Positions 8,456 through 15,957 of a stretch of DNA of 30,898 bases are shown here, piece after piece. Within the stretch, counting starts at the first letter, position 1, and each line of letters begins with the position of its first letter. This stretch comes from Muribaculaceae bacterium (lineage in GTDB: Bacteria > Bacteroidota > Bacteroidia > Bacteroidales > Muribaculaceae). Under the pieces are notes generated by a model, which did not search any database, was not told the DNA's origin, and was given only the letters and a program-made list of their open reading frames with translations. The position numbers and the translations under genes are program-made. The DNA is taken from the NCBI GenBank assembly GCA_016292745.1, contig JAEDFO010000026.1:1-30898 (forward strand), in the 5' to 3' direction.

Positions 8456-9511
8456 ATGTACCGGAAACTCCTCTTTATAATCCTGCTTTTTGTATCGGCA
8501 GCGGCTCCGATACAGATCAAAGCATTCTCGCTGGCACTCGATTCGGTTGCCACTTGGGGGCGTTTCCCAAAATTCTGCGTCGACGTTTACCGTTGGGGTG
8601 ACCGCACATTCAACTCCTACGACAGCACCTATGTGGTCGGCACCGGTAAAAAATTCAACATTAAGTTCAAAACCGACACATGGCTCGACTACTACTCGTT
8701 TGACTTCGAAAACGACACCCACATCAGCATGATTTCAAGTCCAAGCACTTCGCTGGGTGTTTGGCTCACTTATCTCGCCGTGTCGGCAGGATACGACGTC
8801 AACGTCAGCAAATACTTCAATGGCGGCGACCGTGTGCGCAAACGTTTCAATTTCCAGTTCAACTGCAGCCTGTTTGCCGCCGACATCTATTATCTGAGTA
8901 ATGACGTCAACACACGAATCAATTCATTCGGTCCAAAGGACAATCCCTGGAACCCCGACCTGAAATTCTACGGAATCGACAACAAGACATACGGCATCGA
9001 CACATATTACTTCTTCAACCATAAGAAATATTCGCAAGGTGCCGCTTTCAACTACAGCAAGCTGCAACGCCGCAGTGCCGGCTCGTTCTATGCCGGGCTC
9101 TCAATTTGGCTTCGTGAATACTCATTCGACTTCAACGAACTGCCCGACGAGATGAAACAATACTTGCCTACCACCCTGCCGGGATACAAATACAGCGCCA
9201 AAAGCAACAATTACGCTTTCAAGCTCGGATACGGCTACAACTGGGTGCTTTCCAAGAAATGGCTCATCGGGGCATCCGTTGCACCTTGCATCGGCTTCCG
9301 ATACGGATACATCTGCGACCCAAACGACTCCCGCTACAGTTTCTCGTTCTACAACAAAGCACGGCTCTCTGTGATATTCAACAACCGCGACTTCTTCATG
9401 GGAATAATCGGCAAGCAGGAAATGGGCATCCGCACCGACAACCCTTACACCCTTCTCGACATGGCCCTGAGCATCGAAGCCTCTGTTGGTTTCCGCTTTA
9501 ATCTTTGGTGA
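8456..9511 (+). CDS. DUF4421 family outer-membrane-type protein
   Basis: The 351-residue product begins with a signal peptide (MYRKLLFIILLFVSAAAP), followed by alternating aromatic-rich strands throughout and a terminal aromatic residue (GFRFNLW), as in beta-barrel proteins. SLGVWLTYLAVSAGYDVNV, SPSTSLG and a Phe/Tyr-rich C-terminal half match DUF4421, a Bacteroidetes family with no known function. The start at 8456 is chosen because a -7 box (8434-8441) overlaps the upstream in-frame codons. It is flanked by the pfp terminator and the tsaD promoter, so it is probably monocistronic. Outer-membrane location is inferred from the signal peptide and strand pattern. Confidence 0.75.
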   Translation: MYRKLLFIILLFVSAAAPIQIKAFSLALDSVATWGRFPKFCVDVYRWGDRTFNSYDSTYVVGTGKKFNIKFKTDTWLDYYSFDFENDTHISMISSPSTSLGVWLTYLAVSAGYDVNVSKYFNGGDRVRKRFNFQFNCSLFAADIYYLSNDVNTRINSFGPKDNPWNPDLKFYGIDNKTYGIDTYYFFNHKKYSQGAAFNYSKLQRRSAGSFYAGLSIWLREYSFDFNELPDEMKQYLPTTLPGYKYSAKSNNYAFKLGYGYNWVLSKKWLIGASVAPCIGFRYGYICDPNDSRYSFSFYNKARLSVIFNNRDFFMGIIGKQEMGIRTDNPYTLLDMALSIEASVGFRFNLW

Positions 9512-9541
9512 TTTTTGTCGCACCATATCACACTTAATTTA

Positions 9542-9549
9542 TAACTTTG
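9542..9549 (+). promoter_or_regulatory. -7 box of the tsaD operon
   Basis: TAACTTTG matches TAnnTTTG exactly, 31 nt before the tsaD ATG. A TTTG lies at 9514-9517, but its 24-nt spacing is longer than usual. Confidence 0.6.
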
Positions 9550-9580
9550 CATTCGCAAACTCGTAATTGAATAGTATCTT

Positions 9581-10597
9581 ATGGCAAACATCATATTAGG
9601 CATCGAATCGTCGTGCGACGACACTTCTGCAGCAATCATCAAGGACTGTGTTCTTATGTCAAATGTCATTGCAAGCCAGAAAGTTCATGAAGATTATGGT
9701 GGAGTGGTTCCCGAACTGGCATCGCGAGCTCACCAGCAAAACATAGTGCCGGTGGTAAGCGAAGCCATCCGCAAAGCTGGCATCAACAAAGCTGATATCG
9801 ATGCAATTGCCTTCACCCGTGGGCCCGGTCTACTTGGCTCGCTCCTCGTTGGCACATCTTTTGCCAAAGGGCTTGCACTTGCTTTGGACAAACCTATTGT
9901 CGACGTGAATCACCTTCACGGACACGTACTGTCGCACTTCATCAAAGAGGACGAAAACACCGTCACGCCCGATTTTCCTTTCCTTTGCCTGTTAATTTCG
10001 GGCGGAAACTCACAGATTATCAAGGTGAATTCTCCATACGACATGGAAATCCTCGGACAGACCATCGACGATGCCGCCGGTGAAGCTTTCGACAAATGCG
10101 CCAAGGTTATGGGACTCCCCTACCCCGGCGGTCCGTTCATCGACCGTCTTGCCGCCGAAGGCGACCCTAAGCGGTTCAAATTCAGCAAGCCGCACATCGA
10201 AGGCCTAAACTACAGCTTCAGCGGCCTGAAAACCTCATTCCTGTACACTCTTCGCGACGAACTGAAATCGAATCCCAACTTTATCGAGGAAAACAAGGCC
10301 GACCTGGCTGCATCACTGCAGGCTACTATCATCGCAATCTTGATGGACAAGCTCGACAAGGCCGTGAAACTCACCGGAATTGGGCAAATTGCTATCGGTG
10401 GCGGTGTTTCGGCCAACTCCGGTGTAAGAAATGCCATTCAGCATTATTGCGATGTCCATCACCTGAAAGCTTTTATACCAAAACGACTTTTCACAACCGA
10501 CAATGCCGCAATGATTGCCGTGGCAGGTCATTTCAAATTCATTAAAAAAGATTTCTGTTCGTTCTCCGACGTCCCTTTTGCTCGAGTAACAGTTTAA
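9581..10597 (+). CDS. tsaD: tRNA N6-adenosine threonylcarbamoyltransferase
   Basis: TsaD transfers threonylcarbamoyl from threonylcarbamoyl-AMP to A37 of tRNAs that read ANN codons, with TsaB and TsaE. The 338-residue length is typical. GIESSCDDTSAA is the N-terminal ASKHA nucleotide-binding signature. HLHGH in VNHLHGHVLSHF holds the two His ligands of the catalytic metal. FTRGPGLLGSLLVG, ISGGNSQI and the C-terminal IGGGVSANSGVR with TTDNAAMIA complete the family pattern. It leads a tight run: the M48 protease gene starts one base after its stop. TsaB and TsaE are not in the window. Confidence 0.97.
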   Translation: MANIILGIESSCDDTSAAIIKDCVLMSNVIASQKVHEDYGGVVPELASRAHQQNIVPVVSEAIRKAGINKADIDAIAFTRGPGLLGSLLVGTSFAKGLALALDKPIVDVNHLHGHVLSHFIKEDENTVTPDFPFLCLLISGGNSQIIKVNSPYDMEILGQTIDDAAGEAFDKCAKVMGLPYPGGPFIDRLAAEGDPKRFKFSKPHIEGLNYSFSGLKTSFLYTLRDELKSNPNFIEENKADLAASLQATIIAILMDKLDKAVKLTGIGQIAIGGGVSANSGVRNAIQHYCDVHHLKAFIPKRLFTTDNAAMIAVAGHFKFIKKDFCSFSDVPFARVTV

Positions 10598-10598
10598 C

Positions 10599-11834
10599 AT
10601 GATCCTTACATTAATAATTATATTTATTATCGTCGAGTATCTGCTGCAACTGTATCTCGGCATTATCAACGAACGATACAGTCGCAACCCTATTCCCAAT
10701 GCACTTCGTAGCATTTATAACAACTGGGAATATCGTCGACACTCGTTGTATCTTCAAACCAAACGACGTTTCGGCCGATGGTCAAGCGCCGTCGACACTG
10801 TCATATTCATAGCCTTGCTTGCATCAGGATTCCTGGGTTGGGCACTCTCAGTATGCGGTTTGTTGTGCGAAAGTGCTCTGCTACGCGACCTTGTTTTCCT
10901 GGCCGCCGGCACAATCGCAGCCCAGATATACACGTTACCTTTCGAATACATCGGCACATTCCGCATCGAGGAACGTTTCGGCTTCAATAAGTGCACCCTC
11001 ACAACTTTCATCATCGACGCAATCAAGTCGACACTGATATCTTTACTTTTCACATGTGCACTCTACGGCGCAATATTTCAATATTACGAAATGGCAGGAA
11101 GCAACTTCTGGATTGCCGCATGGATATTCATCAGCGCCATATCCATTCTGCTTAATGCCACATATGCAAACACCATAATACCGCTGTTTAACAAGCTCAC
11201 CCCTCTTCAACCGGGCGACCTTCGCACTGCCATCGAATCGTTTGCCTCGCGAAACAACTTCGCCCTTAAAGGCATCTATGTTATCGACGGTTCAAAGCGT
11301 TCAACAAAGGCTAATGCATTCTTCTGCGGATTCGGGCATACAAAGAAAATCATTCTTTACGATACACTCATCAATCAACTCACCATTGACGAAACCGTGG
11401 CTGTACTTGCCCACGAAATCGGACATTACAAACATCACGACATAATCAAGAACATGGCATCAAGTGTATTCACCATGGGCGTGTATCTGTTCACTTTGTC
11501 GCTCTTTGTCGGAAACCCTGAATTGTCGTCGGCACTCGGTTTCAACGAACCTTCGTTGCTGCTCTCGCTCATTGCATTCTCCCTGCTGATTACACCCATA
11601 AATATAATCTTGGGGCCAATAACCAACAGCCTGTCGCGCCGAGCTGAATATCGGGCCGACACTTTTGCGGCAAATGCCGGACTGGGCAAACATCTGGTCA
11701 GTGCACTGAAAAAACTTACGGCCAACTCACTTTCTCCTCTGCTGGTTCATCCAATATATGTGACGTTTTCCCTCTCGCATCCCACTCTTATCCAACGCAT
11801 TGACAACATCAACAACACTAACAATTCAATATAA
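10599..11834 (+). CDS. M48 family metallopeptidase (Ste24-like)
   Basis: This 411-residue polytopic membrane zinc protease has an N-terminal membrane segment, several more at about 65-115 and 140-200, and the catalytic HEIGH at residues 272-276. The third zinc ligand is the Glu of the downstream RRAEYRADTFA. FNKLTPL and GSKRSTKANAFFCGFG also match Ste24/CAAX protease 1. In eukaryotes Ste24 trims prenylated proteins; bacteria lack those substrates, and a role in membrane-protein quality control is a reasonable inference. Its start follows the tsaD stop by one base and its TAA overlaps the cinA ATG (TAATG), so translation of the three genes is probably coupled. Confidence 0.93.
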   Translation: MILTLIIIFIIVEYLLQLYLGIINERYSRNPIPNALRSIYNNWEYRRHSLYLQTKRRFGRWSSAVDTVIFIALLASGFLGWALSVCGLLCESALLRDLVFLAAGTIAAQIYTLPFEYIGTFRIEERFGFNKCTLTTFIIDAIKSTLISLLFTCALYGAIFQYYEMAGSNFWIAAWIFISAISILLNATYANTIIPLFNKLTPLQPGDLRTAIESFASRNNFALKGIYVIDGSKRSTKANAFFCGFGHTKKIILYDTLINQLTIDETVAVLAHEIGHYKHHDIIKNMASSVFTMGVYLFTLSLFVGNPELSSALGFNEPSLLLSLIAFSLLITPINIILGPITNSLSRRAEYRADTFAANAGLGKHLVSALKKLTANSLSPLLVHPIYVTFSLSHPTLIQRIDNINNTNNSI

Positions 11835-13081
11835 TGGAAGCTTCAATCATTGTAATAGGCGACGAACTGCTTATCGGTCAAGTGCTCGACACTAATTCAG
11901 GCTGGATTGCACGCCACCTCAATCCTCTCGGTTGGAAAATCAAGAACGTGAGAACAGTGGCCGACGACAGCAGCGACATTAAAGCCGCCATTACCAACGC
12001 TTTCACCGAAACCGACCTTGTACTCACCACCGGAGGTCTCGGCCCAACAAAGGACGACATAACCAAACAAACACTGCTCGAGCTGTTCGGCGGCGAAATG
12101 ATTTATGACAAGGCTGTTGAAGCCAACGTGCTCGAAGTAGTGGAGAAACGGCATCTGAAAATCAATCCTCTTACAGCAAACCAGGCATATGTGCCGTCGT
12201 CGTGCCGTGTAATCCAGAACAAAGTTGGCACAGCTCCGATAATGTGGTTTGAGAAAGATGGAAAGGTGCTGGTATCGATGCCTGGTGTACCGTTCGAAAC
12301 TGAAACCATGATGAGCACCGAGATTATTCCACAGCTTGTCAAGCGGTTTGCCCCTTCAACCCACATCGAACACCGAACATTCGTGGTCATTAACTACAGC
12401 GAATCGGTTCTGGCAATGAAGCTCGACGAATTTGAGCAATCAATCCCGGAATTCATCAAGCTGGCATATCTGCCTAAGCCCGGCATCATTCGACTTCGCC
12501 TTACAGGCTCGCACACCGACGGTTCACTACTTACAAGCGAAATGGATCGTCTGAGCGGAAACCTCGCAGCAATTATCGGCAACGATATCATTGCATTCGA
12601 TGATATGCCCGTTGAGCAAATTCTTGGAGAACTGCTTAAATCGCGACATCTCACATTAGCCACAGCCGAGAGCTGCACCGGAGGCAATATTGCCCACGAA
12701 ATAACATCAATATCCGGAAGCAGCGAATACTTTCGAGGGACTGTTGTAGCTTATGCAAACGACGTGAAACAGCAATTGCTCGGCGTCGACACCGAAATTC
12801 TGGCCAACGATGGCGCCGTGAGCGAGCCGACCGTTAGAGCCATGGCAACCGGCGCATGCAAAGCCATTGGCACCGATTGCGCCATTGCTACATCTGGTAT
12901 TGCCGGTCCCGGCGGAGGCTCTCCTGACAAACCGGTAGGCACCGTTTGGATAGCTGCCAAATGCGCCGATAACATTGTTGCCAAAAAATATCATTTCCCC
13001 GGCAGCCGCGACCGCGTTATCGACCGCGCATCAACTACGGCACTGATTATGCTCATCGAGCTCATTCGCAACACCAAATAG
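11834..13081 (+). CDS. cinA: CinA: nucleotide pyrophosphatase / NMN deamidase
   Basis: This 415-residue two-domain protein has full CinA length. The N-terminal MoCF-like domain (COG1058, about 1-170) shows GDELLIGQVLDTNS and TTGGLGPTKDD, and is linked to ADP-ribose pyrophosphatase activity. The C-terminal domain (about 255-415) shows ATAESCTGGNIAHEIT, SEYFRGTVVAYAN and SGIAGPGGGSPDKPVGTVW, typical of PncC nicotinamide-mononucleotide amidohydrolase. CinA thus probably salvages NAD breakdown products. NAD synthetase (19488) is elsewhere in the window but not in this operon. Its ATG overlaps the stop of the M48 gene by one base. No clear terminator follows; a weak AGTGAT/ATCACT hairpin at 13121-13136 lacks a T run on this strand. 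Confidence 0.95.
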   Translation: MEASIIVIGDELLIGQVLDTNSGWIARHLNPLGWKIKNVRTVADDSSDIKAAITNAFTETDLVLTTGGLGPTKDDITKQTLLELFGGEMIYDKAVEANVLEVVEKRHLKINPLTANQAYVPSSCRVIQNKVGTAPIMWFEKDGKVLVSMPGVPFETETMMSTEIIPQLVKRFAPSTHIEHRTFVVINYSESVLAMKLDEFEQSIPEFIKLAYLPKPGIIRLRLTGSHTDGSLLTSEMDRLSGNLAAIIGNDIIAFDDMPVEQILGELLKSRHLTLATAESCTGGNIAHEITSISGSSEYFRGTVVAYANDVKQQLLGVDTEILANDGAVSEPTVRAMATGACKAIGTDCAIATSGIAGPGGGSPDKPVGTVWIAAKCADNIVAKKYHFPGSRDRVIDRASTTALIMLIELIRNTK

Positions 13082-13161
13082 CAACATAATCTGCCATTGC
13101 TATCTATTTTTTGCAAAAACAGTGATTTATATCACTAAAAATCAAGATTATTCAAAGAATA

Positions 13162-13193
13162 TTTGTTTTTGTCCCAATATTTTACTTACTTTG
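13162..13193 (+). promoter_or_regulatory. Promoter of the rpmB-rpmG-DUF4295 operon
   Basis: TTTG (13162-13165), 20 nt, then TTACTTTG (13186-13193): one mismatch in the -7 box. The leader to the rpmB ATG is about 40 nt. Confidence 0.55.
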
Positions 13194-13241
13194 CACACTG
13201 TTTTGAGGAAATAACGAAAATTTAAAAACATCGAAATAGAT

Positions 13242-13499
13242 ATGTCAAAAATCTGTCAAATCACAGGCAAGAAGGCGATGACAGGAAACAATGTATCGCA
13301 CTCTAAAAGAAGAACAAAACGTAAGTTCAACGTTAACTTGTTCACAAAGAAATTTTTCTGGGTTGAGCAACAAACTTGGATTAGCCTTACTATTTCGGCT
13401 TCAGGTTTGCGCACTATCAACAAACTTGGTCTTGACGCTGCTATCAAGCAAGCTGCAAGCAAAGGTTTTCTAACAACTATAAAATCAGTAGAAGTTTAA
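13242..13499 (+). CDS. rpmB: 50S ribosomal protein L28
   Basis: The 85-residue basic protein begins SKICQITGKKAMTGNNVSHS, the L28 signature, followed by KRRTKRKF and the C-terminal SGLRTINKLGLD. Only one Cys is present near the N terminus, so the zinc-binding Cys pairs of the zinc form are absent and it is the zinc-independent type. It is first in an operon with rpmG (7 nt downstream) and the DUF4295 gene. Confidence 0.97.
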   Translation: MSKICQITGKKAMTGNNVSHSKRRTKRKFNVNLFTKKFFWVEQQTWISLTISASGLRTINKLGLDAAIKQAASKGFLTTIKSVEV

Positions 13500-13506
13500 T
13501 AAGACG

Positions 13507-13695
13507 ATGGCAAAGAAAGCTAAAGGTAATAGAGTTCAAGTAATTCTCGAATGTACTGAGCACAAAGCAAGTGGTATGCCAGGCACATCTCGTTACGTTA
13601 CCACCAAGAATAGAAAGAATACCACTGAAAGATTGGAGTTGAAGAAATATAACCCTATCTTGAAACGAGTTACCATTCACAAAGAAATTAAATAA
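13507..13695 (+). CDS. rpmG: 50S ribosomal protein L33
   Basis: The 62-residue basic protein carries the L33 pattern: VQVILECTEHKASG, then SRYVTTKNRKNTTERLELKKYNP. The CxxC pairs of zinc-binding L33 are missing (one Cys only), so like L28 here it is the zinc-free form. It lies between rpmB and the DUF4295 gene. Confidence 0.97.
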   Translation: MAKKAKGNRVQVILECTEHKASGMPGTSRYVTTKNRKNTTERLELKKYNPILKRVTIHKEIK

Positions 13696-13704
13696 TACTG
13701 AATT

Positions 13705-13854
13705 ATGGCTAAGAAAGTAGTTGCTACACTCCAAAAAGGCGAAGGCCGTACTTACAGCAAAGTTATTAAGATGGTGAAGTCGCCTAAAACTGGGGCATAT
13801 GTTTTCAAAGAAGAAATGATGCCTAATGACGCTGTTAAAGACGCTTTGAAATAA
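13705..13854 (+). CDS. DUF4295 small basic protein
   Basis: A 49-residue open frame from ATG 13705 encodes a Lys-rich protein beginning MAKKVVATLQKGEGRTYSKV and ending NDAVKDALK. It matches DUF4295, a family found next to rpmB-rpmG in Bacteroidetes. The size, charge and constant ribosomal neighbours suggest a ribosome-associated role, but this is inference. It starts 9 nt after the rpmG stop. In many Bacteroidales ftsY follows; here a terminator does. Confidence 0.9.
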   Translation: MAKKVVATLQKGEGRTYSKVIKMVKSPKTGAYVFKEEMMPNDAVKDALK

Positions 13855-13873
13855 TATTTCATTCATACTCTAC

Positions 13874-13912
13874 AAAATAGGCTGCACTTTATTGGCGCAG
13901 CCTATTTTTATT
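13874..13912. terminator. Bidirectional terminator between DUF4295 and DUF1810 genes
   Basis: A 12-bp perfect stem (13874-13885 with 13897-13908) with an 11-nt loop has T-rich flanks on both strands. The stop codon of the minus-strand DUF1810 gene (13889-13891) lies inside the loop. Confidence 0.85.
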
Positions 13913-14812
13913 TTGTAAAAAACGAGATTCAAGCTGCCGAACATAACCTTCAAAATCCCGGTTACCGACTACATAAGCCAGCACGCTTTCCAATTCCACT
14001 GCACACAATTCCCAATCGGCTGGCACACTTCCCCGGCTGTTAATTATTGGCTTAAATTGCGCCAAAGTGCGTAAATGTGCTTCATCGCCACAGTTCTCTT
14101 TTGCATAGGTCACTATATCAAGCACAAACTCCATTATGAAGAAGCTCAGGAAACTCTCCATACCCGACGTACGATATCCATTGTAGATATCCCGATGATA
14201 CACAAGATATAATCTACCCAAATCGAGCGGAGAATAGCCCATCTGGTAAAGCCGAAGATACGAGGCATATTTTTCCTCCTTTGAATACTCACACGTCTCA
14301 TCACCATAGCTGTCGAACAGTGCCCGCTCTATTATTCTAAGTCCAGCTTGCTCATATGGATCTTCATCGCCATGAAATAAATTGCGTTGCCTCTCCACTG
14401 AGTAAAGTACATCATCACAACGCTCGCCATCGAAGAATGTATCGAGAACTCGTTCGTAAACATCGCCAGGGTTCACAACATCGAAAAGCGTCATGCACGA
14501 ATGTATTTTCCGCACAACGGTATACCCAAAGATACTGTCAATCGCAGCTCCATAGTGGCTATCAATAATAGCACGAGCAGCATCATGAAGTCTCTTCGAT
14601 AAAGTTTCATCACACATATATGCCTCAGCCTCGTAAAGCGAATAAAGCACATATGCAGCATCTGAATCCGGCATTGATTTTGTAAATATCTGAGGAAACA
14701 CATAATCAACCCATCTGCCACTCACATCGCCATCCTTTATTCTCCGCAAATAACAATCGTAGCCATCATCTGCATCCTGAGCTGTTATAAATCTGTTTAA
14801 ATCAGGTGTCAT
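13889..14812 (-). CDS. DUF1810 domain protein with unknown C-terminal half
   Basis: The 307-residue product has an N-terminal DUF1810 domain (about 1-140). Its landmarks are DLNRFITAQD at the start, GRWVDYVFPQIF, the Tyr/Ala-rich SLYEAEAYM, and SCMTLFDVV followed by VLDTFFDGERCDDV. Stand-alone DUF1810 proteins are about 140-150 residues and have no firmly known function. The remaining 160 or so residues are acidic, Tyr-rich and probably helical, and I do not recognise them. No signal peptide or membrane segment is seen. The ATG at 14812 follows a -7 box by about 46 nt. The gene has no co-directional neighbour. Confidence 0.75.
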   Translation of the reverse strand: MTPDLNRFITAQDADDGYDCYLRRIKDGDVSGRWVDYVFPQIFTKSMPDSDAAYVLYSLYEAEAYMCDETLSKRLHDAARAIIDSHYGAAIDSIFGYTVVRKIHSCMTLFDVVNPGDVYERVLDTFFDGERCDDVLYSVERQRNLFHGDEDPYEQAGLRIIERALFDSYGDETCEYSKEEKYASYLRLYQMGYSPLDLGRLYLVYHRDIYNGYRTSGMESFLSFFIMEFVLDIVTYAKENCGDEAHLRTLAQFKPIINSRGSVPADWELCAVELESVLAYVVGNRDFEGYVRQLESRFLQNKNRLRQ

Positions 14813-14858
14813 ATTACATTAAGTTTTATTAATAAAAAGCTAATAACTGATTTCATAG

Positions 14859-14866
14859 CAAATATA
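14859..14866 (-). promoter_or_regulatory. -7 box of the DUF1810 gene
   Basis: On the minus strand TATATTTG (14866-14859) matches TAnnTTTG exactly, about 46 nt before the ATG at 14812. No correctly spaced TTTG is seen. Confidence 0.5.
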
Positions 14867-14959
14867 CAGTCGGCCTGCGCCTAAACTTTTCACATCATAG
14901 CCAAAAATCGATAAAAATGAGCCAATACAGCTAAATTTATCGAAAAACAATAAATATTA

Positions 14960-14990
14960 TTTGCAACACGAGAAATAATATCTACATTTG
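14960..14990 (+). promoter_or_regulatory. Promoter of the DUF2975/XRE pair
   Basis: TTTG (14960-14963), 19 nt, then TACATTTG (14983-14990): exact matches to both Bacteroidetes boxes, 32 nt before the ATG at 15023. Confidence 0.75.
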
Positions 14991-15022
14991 CATATCGTTA
15001 AACAATAAATATTTATCGAATT

Positions 15023-15502
15023 ATGGAAAAGAGAATTAAAAAGATTAAATCACTTATTCTAATGTGCGCAACACTTTGCTCTCTGTTTGTTGCTTTCATA
15101 AGCTATCAATCATGGGGAACTGTTGAATATGTATCGGAAAACATACCCAATGACATGGCAAACATTCAATGGCTCCGGCTCACACTGATTGCAGTCCGCT
15201 ATCTGCTCGCAATAGGTTTGGTGGCAACTCTGATTGCATTTCTGACCAACATATGGCGTGGAGCATCATACGGCAGATTATTCGTACGAGGTAATCACCG
15301 CTGGTTAAATGCCATGACTGCAATTTACTTTCTATATTCGCTTGTCGACGGCAACGTCGGAACAATAATTTACCAGGGAATGAGAAAGCTCGAAATATAC
15401 ATCAACGAATATATGCTAATCACATGTTTTGTGCTGCTGGTATTTGCAAAGCTGTATTCAATAGCAGTGGATGTGAGTGAAGAACAGGAATTAACAATCT
15501 AA
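15023..15502 (+). CDS. DUF2975 family membrane protein
   Basis: This 159-residue protein has four likely membrane segments (about 9-27, 52-77, 94-112 and 131-149). The loop WRGASYGRLFVRGNHRWL, between segments two and three, resembles the conserved loop of DUF2975. These proteins commonly sit directly upstream of a small XRE-type repressor, as here (13 nt to the next ATG). The family's biochemical role is unknown. The pair probably forms a small self-regulated operon. Confidence 0.75.
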   Translation: MEKRIKKIKSLILMCATLCSLFVAFISYQSWGTVEYVSENIPNDMANIQWLRLTLIAVRYLLAIGLVATLIAFLTNIWRGASYGRLFVRGNHRWLNAMTAIYFLYSLVDGNVGTIIYQGMRKLEIYINEYMLITCFVLLVFAKLYSIAVDVSEEQELTI

Positions 15503-15515
15503 ACATATCTTAATC

Positions 15516-15731
15516 ATGGCAATAATAGTTAATCTTGACGTGATGATGGCACGTAGGAAAATAACACTGGGTGAACTTGCCGACAGAATAGGAATCACAA
15601 TGGCCAACCTATCGATTCTGAAAACCGGAAAGGCAAAAGCAATAAGATTCTCCACCCTAAACGCCATATGTGAAGCTCTCGACTGCCAGCCAGCCGACAT
15701 CCTCGAATACCGCAACAGCGAGAACGAATAA
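15516..15731 (+). CDS. XRE-family transcriptional regulator (YozG-like)
   Basis: The 71-residue protein is almost entirely one Cro/C1-type helix-turn-helix domain. LDVMMARRKITLGELADRIG leads into the recognition region TMANLSILKTGKAKAIRF, and it ends ALDCQPADILEY, as in YozG/YazB-type regulators. It is expected to bind DNA as a dimer and may repress its own operon; no operator is identified. It is co-transcribed with the DUF2975 gene, a pairing that recurs across bacteria. Confidence 0.92.
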   Translation: MAIIVNLDVMMARRKITLGELADRIGITMANLSILKTGKAKAIRFSTLNAICEALDCQPADILEYRNSENE

Positions 15732-15737
15732 TAGCAA

Positions 15738-15771
15738 AATCGGCTGATAATCAATTGATTATCAGCCGATT
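15738..15771. terminator. 34-nt perfect palindrome, probable tRNA-Leu terminator
   Basis: The two 17-nt arms (15738-15754 and 15755-15771) are exact inverted repeats with no spacer. As RNA they would form a stem of about 15 bp with a minimal loop. On the minus strand the hairpin is followed by TTTTGC, so it best fits termination of the tRNA-Leu transcript. On the plus strand it may also end the XRE operon, though the T run there is poor. Confidence 0.7.
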
Positions 15772-15775
15772 ATCG

Positions 15776-15859
15776 TACCCGGAGCGGGACTTGAACCCGC
15801 ACAGCCGCAATGGCCAAAGGATTTTAAGTCCTTCGTGTCTACCATTCCACCATCCGGGC
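15776..15859 (-). tRNA. tRNA-Leu (UAA)
   Basis: An 84-nt class II tRNA is read from 15859 to 15776. Acceptor strands GCCCGGA and TCCGGGT pair fully (one G-U), with discriminator A at 15776. The anticodon loop CTTAAAA has UAA at 15826-15824, followed by a long variable arm typical of Leu and a T arm containing GTTCAAGTC. CCA is not encoded. A consensus promoter lies upstream and a palindromic terminator downstream. Confidence 0.96.
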
Positions 15860-15901
15860 AGCCATTAATGCCGTACTTTTGGGGTAGACCTTAAAGCGGT
15901 A

Positions 15902-15933
15902 CAAAAGTAATACTTTCTTTTCGTTTATGCAAA
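15902..15933 (-). promoter_or_regulatory. Promoter of tRNA-Leu
   Basis: On the minus strand TTTG (15933-15930), 20 nt, then TACTTTTG (15909-15902): exact in both boxes. The tRNA 5' end is 43 nt downstream. Confidence 0.8.
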
Positions 15934-15957
15934 CAATGCAGCTACTTAAAGACTTAA

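Noticed and set aside
13121..13136. AGTGAT/ATCACT hairpin after cinA
   Set aside because: A six-base-pair AT-rich stem without a T run on the plus strand; not convincing as a cinA terminator.
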